Below are positions 18,781 through 25,990 of a stretch of DNA of 25,990 nucleotides, one piece after another. Origin of the DNA: Ophiocordyceps camponoti-saundersi (nom. inval.). Its lineage: Eukaryota > Ascomycota > Sordariomycetes > Hypocreales > Ophiocordycipitaceae. The notes below the pieces were generated by a model that did not search any database, had not been told where the DNA came from, and saw only the letters and a program-made list of their open reading frames with translations. Both the position numbers and the translations under genes were made by a program. The stretch is taken from assembly GCA_003339415.1 (NCBI GenBank), contig PDHQ01000410.1:1-25990 (forward strand). The letters run 5' to 3'. Positions within the stretch are counted from its first letter, which is position 1; each line of letters opens with the position of its first letter.

Positions 18781-21700
18781 TCCGCTATTAAATTTAATTA
18801 GTATCTTATATAAGAGGCGTATTTTTAGCTTTATATAAAGGTTCTGCTACTTAAGGGACTCTTCCTTAAGGGCTAAGAAGGTAGGCGAAATAAAAGAGAG
18901 CGTATTATCTATTTATATTCCTATAAGGCTAAAGGAATCTGGGCTAGAAAGTATAAATAGAGGCATAAGTTATATATTAAAGTTATTATTTTTAAGTTTA
19001 TATAATAACACTTATAATATATCTTAAACTAATAAATACTTAATTTTATAATATTATAAAATAGGTAATAGATATATAAAATAATACTTTTCGGAAAATA
19101 ATCTTTTAATATTTTTAGTAATTATATAAAGATTAGTCTTATTAAGCGGTTACGGAATTATATATATACTTAGGTAATATCCTAAAGCTTAGCGTATATA
19201 CTATATAATTATATAAAAAAAAAGCCTAAAGCGAGAATTTATCTCTAGCTTATTTATAAGATTATAAGTAATTAAGTAAGTATAGTAGCTTTATCGGTAT
19301 TAGCGTAGCCTTATATAATAAGTTATAACTTCTTATATAGCTTTATAATCTTATTTTTAATTTCTTATATAAGCTTAAAATAAAAAATATATAGCTTTCT
19401 ATATTTAGCTAAGTTATATTATATAAAAATAAAAATATTTTTAATAATAAGATTATTAATTTTAGCGCGGTTTAATTCTTCGAATAAGAGGCTAGGGGTT
19501 ATAATAATATTATCTTAATAAAGTTATATAGTAAATATAATATTTTTTATTTCTTTCTTTAAGAGGAAAGTAAAGGAGATAAATAAATCCGCTATATAGT
19601 TAGTAAAATCCTTATATCCCCGCGGGCTATAACGCGGAATCTTAATAATAAACCTTTTTATATAAGTATTAGCTTTTTTTATAAGAGCTTTATTTAATAA
19701 ATAGTATAGTTTAATTTATATCGTATAAAACTTTATAAAGCTATTAGGAAATTTAATAAAAACTAACCGCCCTTTAATTAAGATAATTTTATATAGTTTT
19801 ATCTAGCTATAGCGTTTACGCTAAGCTATAACTTAAAAGCGTAAGGGGAGCGTTAGGTTTTTATATAAACGCGGTTTATTTTATATAGTAAGCGCGCAGC
19901 TAATATTTCTTTTTATATAAAGCTTATAAAATACCTTTATAACTTTATAAATTATAATTACTTATATAGTAATATTAGGTAATAAGGGCGAAATATTATA
20001 AATTTAAAAGTATACGCTAAAAATAAGAAATATAAGTATTAGGCTATTAGGCCCTATTATATTATTTAAGTATTTTATAATAAGCTTAAAAATTATATTA
20101 TTATTAGCTTAGTTTTAAGAGTTATTCTTAAGTATATTATATACGCGTTAAAAAGGCGTATATAAGCGTTTGATTTTACCTACTACCTAATATACTTTAA
20201 TAAGTATCTCTTTATATAAGGAACTAATAATTTATACGGAGGAATAAAACTTATTAAAGGAGAAATTCATACTTAGGTTATACGTAATAATATTTAAAAG
20301 GCCTTAGTAAATAGTAATATAATAGCGGTAAAGGGCGTTATATATATCTTAAGTAAAAAGGGATTATAAAAAGATTATAGCTTAGAAAAATATAGCTTTA
20401 TTAATAATATAAAGAGTATTTTTATTACTTAATTATATAATATTTATAATAATCTTATAATTAAAAGTAATATTATTTCTAATAAAGAACTTAAATTACT
20501 ATAATAAAGGATTATACGCTTAATATTAATAATAGAATTTCTTTATTATATAAAGCGAAGCTTTAGAGATATCGCTATAATTTATATTTTAAAGTAAGTT
20601 ATAAAAACGTTCCGTATAAAGGTATCCGAAGTAATAATATAAGTAATAGAGTTATACCTTTATAAAAAAAAGGGCGGCTTTACGTAAAGATATATAAAAG
20701 AATAAATATCCTTATTTTTATATAAGAAGGATCGTTTAATTATTTTTATATATAATAATATTCCTAATATTATTAAAATATACTCTTAGGTAATTTATAT
20801 TTTTAAGGGAAAAAAGAAATAATATAAAGGTATTAAGAATATAATATTATATAATACTAAAAGGGCTATTAATATTAATTATACTAATTAAGGTTATAGC
20901 GGCTAAGCCGCTAAACTTAATTATAGCAGTGCTTAAAGTTTAGTTAATTTATATATTTAGATTTTTTTATATAAATATTTTAGCTTAGTCTTTATTAATA
21001 ATAAAAAGGTTTATAGCGCTTATATCTTAAAATTATCCTTAGTATTCCGTATAATAAGTATTTATAAGAAAAACTTAATTACCTAGTTATACGGTTTATA
21101 ATATAAAGATATCTTCTCTTATAAACTAATATATAAAAGTATTTAAGAAGATAAATTAAGTAGCTTCCTTAGGAGCGTTTTTATTTTCTTTATATAATAA
21201 GTTATTAAAGTTATTAATAATATTATATCTTTTATACTTAAAGAGGAAGGCTTTAAACTCGTTTTCTTTAAAGGGGTCCTTATCGAATTTTTTATATAAA
21301 ATAAAATATACTTTTCTCGCGTGATTAAAATCGCCTTACTTATAATTTATTAACTAATAGCCTTCCTTTTTATAAATAAAATAGCGCTTCTTTATATAGG
21401 GTAATAAAAAGCGGTCTTTTTATAAAACTTATTTAAATTTACCTATACGAAACTTTAACTAAGGTAAATTTAGTTATAAGGAATTTATATAATAATATTA
21501 ACTAATAAAGAATTAGTTAGACGTTTTTCTATAGTTAAAGGCGACTTAGAGTAATATATAAAGAATAAAAAAAAACTCTTTATATAAAGACTTTATAAGA
21601 AGAAGTGCCGGCTTAAGTTTTAGCACCTTATAGCAGGCCTTAGTTATTATAATATAAAGTTAAGTTTCCCCTTCCTTAAAAGTATATTATATAAGTTATA

Positions 21701-22985
21701 TTTTATTAATTAATTCCTTAAGGACTTTTAATATTATTTTTTCTAAGTATTTTCTTTATATAAAGGTAAAGGTTATACTAGTTTAATTAGCCTAGTATTA
21801 TATATAATTTATTACTATATTAAAATACGAATTAAGTATTCTATAAATCTTATCTTACCTTTTCTTAAGTTTTATATAATAAAAGTAATATAACTAAGCT
21901 AGGCTTATAAGAATATTTAAAAAGATAGTATAATATTAGTTTTTAGTTATATTAATCTATTAGTAATATAATATAAAAAGCTTAGCTTTATTATATAAGA
22001 TATTATATAAATAGCCTAAGTAATTCTAATCTTTTCGCTAGCTTTTATTAAATATTATAACTTTCTTAAAGGTAATTAAGCTATTATAAATTAGTTATAT
22101 AAGAGGAAGGATAAAGGCCGGGCTTTTAAAGATTATTATAAAAGTTATAGATAAGCTTAGTATTTCCTTCGCTTTATATAAGGTTATATTAGGGGTTATA
22201 CTAAGAGTTATATAATAAGAAACCTTAATTAATAGGAAAATCTTCTAAGTAAGCTTTAAGGTAAGGGTTACTAAGGTTATTAAAAAGGTAGCTAAAATAT
22301 AATTATATAAAGCCTTAATTACTAAAAGGAATTTCTTAATAAAGCTACTAGTTTATTATATAATAACGCCTTATTTCTTAAGAAATTATAAGAAAGCTTT
22401 AAGAAATAAGCAGGAAATCTATTTTACTTAATATTTAGTCTACCTATAGAAATTTTCCTAAGCGCTATTAGTAAAAAGAGAGCCTCTAATTCTTAAGTAA
22501 ATAGCTTTATATATAATTTTACCTATATATATTATAAGTTTAACTTTTAAGTAGCTATTTATAATTTTTAAGTTTATTTCTTAGAAATCTAGGCTTGTTT
22601 TTGCTTACTATATATAAACTAGAATAGTGCTTCTTTTAGCTATTTTTTTATATATAAGTAGGTTAAGTTACTAAGTTTTAGTTAGATTCGGGGTTATCTA
22701 AGTTAGTTTAAGCTAGGTAGGCGCGGGCGTAAGCGCGTTTAAAAGTACTAAGGGCGTACGGAAGTTTTTATTAGATAATAGAGCGCGTAAAGCTATTATT
22801 ATTATCCGAGGGGGTTCGGTATAAGGAAAAACTTATCTTCTTTCTCTATTATATAAGGTAGCTATTATATATATTATAGAGTTATATAAAAAAGTAAGGT
22901 TAAGTATAATAAACTATTAATTTTTTTATTTATAATTATCTCTTTTATTTTAGCTAATTTATATATTACTTAATATATTAATTAG
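18781..22985 (-). pseudogene. Copia gag, protease, integrase and RT remainder, not resolved
   Basis: By family organisation this 4.2 kb should hold gag, protease, integrase and most of RT, in that order going down in coordinate. I could not place individual motifs with confidence: the minus-strand frames are heavily broken. The segment at about 22680-22810, next to the 5' LTR, is notably GC-rich and little RIP-mutated. A stretch opposite 21020-21270 reads as fairly long Lys/Glu/Asn-rich minus-strand peptide that may be gag. No primer-binding site was recognised next to the 5' LTR at 22985. Confidence 0.5.
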
Positions 22986-23262
22986 TCTTAAATAGGTTAT
23001 CTAATATTAATATTAAGGGTGTCCTAAAAAAGAGTATATTATTATAATACTTTTTATATTATTATATAAAAGGGATAGCTATTTAAATACTTATTTAAAT
23101 AAATATATAAAGTAGTAATTAAGGAATATATAAAGTAAGGAATAATATTATAAAATTAGAAGGATTTTATATAAAGAGTCTTATTAACTTAAGTAGGCTA
23201 TATAAAGTATAAAGCTATAAGGATAATATAAAGCTATTAAGGTATTATAAGATACTTTTATA
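22986..23262 (-). repeat. Copia 5' LTR
   Basis: Direct repeat of 16342-16617. It differs from its partner by scattered transitions and by the first bases (TCTTAAATAGG here, TATTAAATAAG there). The two LTRs are identical when an element inserts, so the differences come almost entirely from RIP and later drift. Confidence 0.9.
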
Positions 23263-23267
23263 CTAGC
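23263..23267. repeat. Target-site duplication CTAGC of the copia element (right)
   Basis: Exact partner of 16337-16341. The gypsy LTR sequence resumes here. Confidence 0.9.
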
Positions 23268-23391
23268 TTAATAGCTTTAAAAATTAATAAGGGAAATAGA
23301 ATAAATAAAAATAAGCTTAGCGCTTAAGCGCTTTATTACTTATTTTATAAAATAATATTTAATTAAAAAATAAGCGTTTACTTTAATATTA

Positions 23392-23410
23392 TATAAGGTA
23401 AAAATATAAA
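23392..23410. repeat. Target-site duplication, repeat A copy 3 (left)
   Basis: TATAAGGTAAAAATATAAA (19 bp) is repeated exactly at 25300-25318. Weaker similarity continues for another 15 bp or so, so the true duplication could be longer. Confidence 0.75.
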
Positions 23411-25299
23411 TTAAAAAAATTATACTATTAACTTTTATATATTTTACGGATCCCGCGCTTATAGTAACGCGGATATAGATTTCTTATTCTTATATTATAA
23501 GCGGACTCCGCTTTTTCCGTTACCTTATAATAATAGCTTTAAGCTACGCTTAGAGTAATTTTAAAAAGAAAAGTAATATTATATAAGTTAATTATAACCG
23601 CGAAAATTTTTTACTTAAAATATAGCTTTATTTTAAATTATAGTAAACTTAGACCTAAAAGTTTATTATATTTTTTACCTTATTAGAAGCTAAGGCGAGT
23701 ATTAATAAGATTATTTCGGGGGACGCCTTAGTCTCCGTATAGATAATTATCGAATAAGTAGCGGAGTCTAAGAGGGTCCGGGGAGGCGCCCCCCTTACTC
23801 CGATTTTATTAATTAATAATATTTCCTTAGCTATTATAGCCGCGGTTTCCTCTCTTTTTTATAATTTTAGGGGGAGTAAAACTCCTCCGATATAAGCTAC
23901 GGTTATAGCTAAAGCGCTAAAGAAAACTATTAAAAAATAAGTTTTTAAGCGATATAAATATTAGCTTATAATTCGCTTTAACTTTATTATTATTTTATTT
24001 TAAGTTTAAGGCCTTAAGGTAACTATAATAAGCGTTAACTACGGATTTTACGGGTAAGGCTAAGCTTTTATAATAAGGAAATTACTTAGTAATAATATTA
24101 TAGTAATATTCTAAGATATTATTTATAAGCTCCGGTCCGATTTAAAATAGCTTTATATTATTTTTAAAGAAAAGGTATACTTTATTAATAAAAGTTATAT
24201 TTTTATTATAAAAAGGGTGCCGGTATAAGCTTTATAATAAGGCGGTAAGGAAGCTTTTTAGAAAAAGATTAAGTTATTAAATAAGGTTTTAATAATATAA
24301 TTATATATAAAAAGATACTATTTAGGAACTTAGCGGAGCTTTTTTATAATTATTATCGATAGCGTAATAAATATAAATTAGATTTATAATAAAAGTATAG
24401 TAATATAAGCGGAGATTTTTAATACGGAATTTTATAAGCTAAAAATCTAACCTTAGTAATATTTTAAATATTACTAACTTAGATATATCGCTAAATATTA
24501 TATAGCGAAGCTATAATATAGTTAGTATTTCGCCTCTCTATACGCGGAGGGTAAATTAGCTTACCTTATAATATATAGAAAGAGACTATATTATTACTTT
24601 TTTTATTAAGGGACTTACCTTAAGTAAAGTTAACTTTACCTTAAGATAAGAGTAGCGTAAGACTAGGCGAAGGATATTTATATTTCCTAACCCTGAAAAT
24701 TTATAAACCGGAATTTTATATATACCGCCCCTTCTCCCCCTCTAACGCTAACTAGAGTTTAATAATAGCTAGGGCGGAAACGCTAAAAAGTAAATATAGT
24801 AGCTTTACCTCTAACCCCCTCTTTAAACTTATTTATAGCTTTATTATAATAATCTAGCCGCTTTTTAAGATTAGCTATTATAAGGTTTATTATAAGCTAG
24901 TAGAACCTTTATACGTTCCTTAATTATATTAATAAAGCCTTAATTAAATAAATTATTTAGAACGCTATAATTAAGCGCGGAGATTCGGTTTATAATAACG
25001 ATAATACTTAGGAAGATAAGTAGCCGTATAAACTCTATACTAAACCCGGACTATACGCACTCTTATTACTATAAACTCCGCTTTAAAGGAAATATTAGCT
25101 TCCTAATTACTTATTATTACTAAACTTATTTAAGGTATAAAGTACCGGGTATAAACTTAGTCTAGCCTTAAACTAAGGTAACGCTTAAGAGGAGGGTTTT
25201 ATTTTAAGTTTTCTAGTTTTTCCCACTCCTAGAATATATATAAGATAGTTTTAGGCTAAATTAAGCATATTAGCGTACGAATATTATTATTATTATTAT
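23411..25299 (+). mobile_element. Repeat A copy 3, inserted in gypsy LTR
   Basis: Full-length relative of copies 1 and 2, from an ACTTTTATATATTTTACGG-type start near 23430 to the (ATT)n tail at about 25281-25299. It is close to copy 2 through the first 350 bp (for example the shared GC-rich block 23711-23745). It is far more AT-converted in other places, such as 24150-24200, where copy 2 keeps CCGCGC and GCGGAGG. Each copy thus kept different unmutated islands. The first 20 bp or so between the duplication and the common start vary between copies. No protein recognised. Confidence 0.85.
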
Positions 25300-25318
25300 T
25301 ATAAGGTAAAAATATAAA
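25300..25318. repeat. Target-site duplication, repeat A copy 3 (right)
   Basis: Exact 19-bp partner of 23392-23410, directly after the (ATT)n tail. Confidence 0.75.
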
Positions 25319-25860
25319 AAATAATATTATTAACTTAAACTTAATTATTAATAGTAAATAACTTTTTTACTTTTTATTTTATATATAATATTTTTAAAAT
25401 TATTAAAAAGCCTTATAATAATTTTACTTTTTTCTTAAATTAAAGTTATTTAATTAGATAAAATTAAGCGAAGGTATCTAAACTTTATAAACTCTTTTTA
25501 TTTTTTATTAATTAGGGTAATCTTTAGCTATATAGCTTTTCTTTTTATAAATAAAATAAATAAGTATAATTTTCTTAATAAACTTTCTTTTTATTTTTAC
25601 TTAAAAACTAGCTTTTTTAATATAAAAATATAGTTATAATTATAGTCTTTTATTTTTATATTATTAAAGCTATCTTATCGCTTTTATAAGCTTTTTATAT
25701 TACTTTTTAGTAAGTAAATTACTTTTTCTAGTAAAATATAATATCTTTTATATATTTATAAAATTTCTTATATATTATATATAAGTTTTTAGCTTTTATA
25801 AAAAAGCTTAAATTAAAGTTAGTAAGTAAATAATTTTAAAATATATATTTAATTTAAGCT
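25319..25860 (+). mobile_element. Gypsy 3' LTR, fragment 3 of 3
   Basis: Continues fragment 2 and aligns with the minus-strand solo LTR from about 4290 down to 3807, ending AATTTAAGCT. Shared islands include AAAAAGCCTTATAATAATTTT and TATATATTATATATAAGTTTTTAGC-type stretches. Homology stops at 25860, the place where the solo LTR reaches its CCCTT flank, so both copies agree on this LTR end. Confidence 0.78.
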
Positions 25861-25861
25861 A

Positions 25862-25990
25862 AAATTATATTTATTATATTTATTATATTTATTATATTTA
25901 TTATATTTATTATATTTATTATATTTATTATATTTATTATATTTATTATATTTATTATATTTATTATATTTATTATATTTATTATATTTA
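25862..25990. repeat. 9-bp minisatellite ATTATATTT at right edge
   Basis: About 14 near-perfect units of ATTATATTT begin right after the LTR end and run off the window. The array is not telomeric (no TTAGGG). Confidence 0.97.

Larger units (their letters stand above)
16342..23262 (-). mobile_element. Complete Ty1/copia retrotransposon (6.9 kb), RIP-mutated
   Basis: Two direct LTRs of 276 and 277 bp bound the element, with a perfect 5-bp target duplication (CTAGC) outside them. The coding strand is minus, as RT/RNase H motifs read on that strand between about 18780 and 17950. So the 5' LTR is at 22986-23262 and the 3' LTR at 16342-16617. The LTR ends read TATTA...TAATA-like on the minus strand, which is TGTTA...TAACA after undoing TG/CA-to-TA changes. 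It sits inside the gypsy 3' LTR. There is an unusually long 1.3 kb stretch between the end of RNase H and the 3' LTR. All reading frames are broken. Confidence 0.9.
23263..23410 (+). mobile_element. Gypsy 3' LTR, fragment 2 of 3
   Basis: Continues fragment 1 after the copia insertion and matches the solo LTR read on the minus strand from about 4453 down to 4300. It contains the palindrome AGCGCTTAAGCGCT at 23319-23332. It ends at the target duplication of repeat A copy 3 (23392-23410). Confidence 0.78.
8960..25860 (+). mobile_element. Ty3/gypsy (chromovirus-like) retrotransposon, nested and RIP-mutated
   Basis: Composite span of one old element on the plus strand, with later insertions inside it. 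Its parts in order are gag with a CCHC knuckle (about 9195-10014) and a protease region (to 10655). Then come RT, RNase H, integrase and chromodomain (12532-15908), a polypurine-like GGGGAGGGG (16134-16142), and an 870-bp 3' LTR in three pieces (16158-16341, 23263-23410, 25319-25860). The interruptions are repeat A copy 2, the copia element and repeat A copy 3. The left boundary is approximate because no matching 5' LTR was found. The integrase-last order and the chromodomain assign it to the chromoviral branch of Ty3/gypsy. Assigning the LTR to this element rests on its position just after the polypurine tract. Confidence 0.7.

Overview
This window is a graveyard of nested transposable elements from the nuclear genome of a filamentous ascomycete (Pezizomycotina) with an active repeat-induced point mutation (RIP) history. 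Three things show this. The sequence is very AT-rich. The dinucleotides CA and TG are almost gone: I counted by eye about fifty of each in 26 kb, where composition predicts roughly a thousand or more, while CG, CT and AG remain common. Finally, recognisable fungal Ty3/gypsy and Ty1/copia polyproteins are peppered with TAA/TAG stops and Cys/His-to-Tyr, Asp-to-Asn, Glu-to-Lys and Trp-to-stop changes, all explained by C-to-T transitions on one strand or the other. I see no intact gene.

Layout. 1-113 is a (TTA)n array running off the left edge. 393-2318 is copy 1 of a 1.86-1.9 kb dispersed element ('repeat A'). 3807-4631 is a solo LTR on the minus strand, flanked by CCCTT. 4637-7200 is unassigned AT-rich sequence. 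7211-8100 holds a cluster of perfect hairpins and then a more GC-rich, LTR/promoter-like island with a 9-bp tandem array, a heat-shock-element-like motif and a TATA box. From about 9.0 to 16.1 kb lies a chromodomain-bearing Ty3/gypsy element on the plus strand: gag, CCHC knuckle and protease region, then reverse transcriptase, RNase H, integrase and chromodomain. Its pol is split by repeat A copy 2 (10656-12518). Its probable 3' LTR (16158-25860) is in turn split by a complete Ty1/copia element on the minus strand (16342-23262, with a perfect CTAGC target duplication) and by repeat A copy 3 (about 23411-25299). A 9-bp minisatellite (25862-25990) runs off the right edge.

History. The gypsy element is the oldest. 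Copia and two repeat A copies inserted into it later, and RIP acted on all of them. Subtracting repeat A copy 2 plus one 13-bp target duplication restores the pol reading frame exactly, which supports the nesting model independently. The most novel item is repeat A: three copies with the same ends, 13-19 bp target duplications and an (ATT)n tail, like a LINE-mobilised retroposon, yet with no protein I recognise. Both window edges lie in simple tandem arrays, so this may be a whole contig bounded by assembly breaks.
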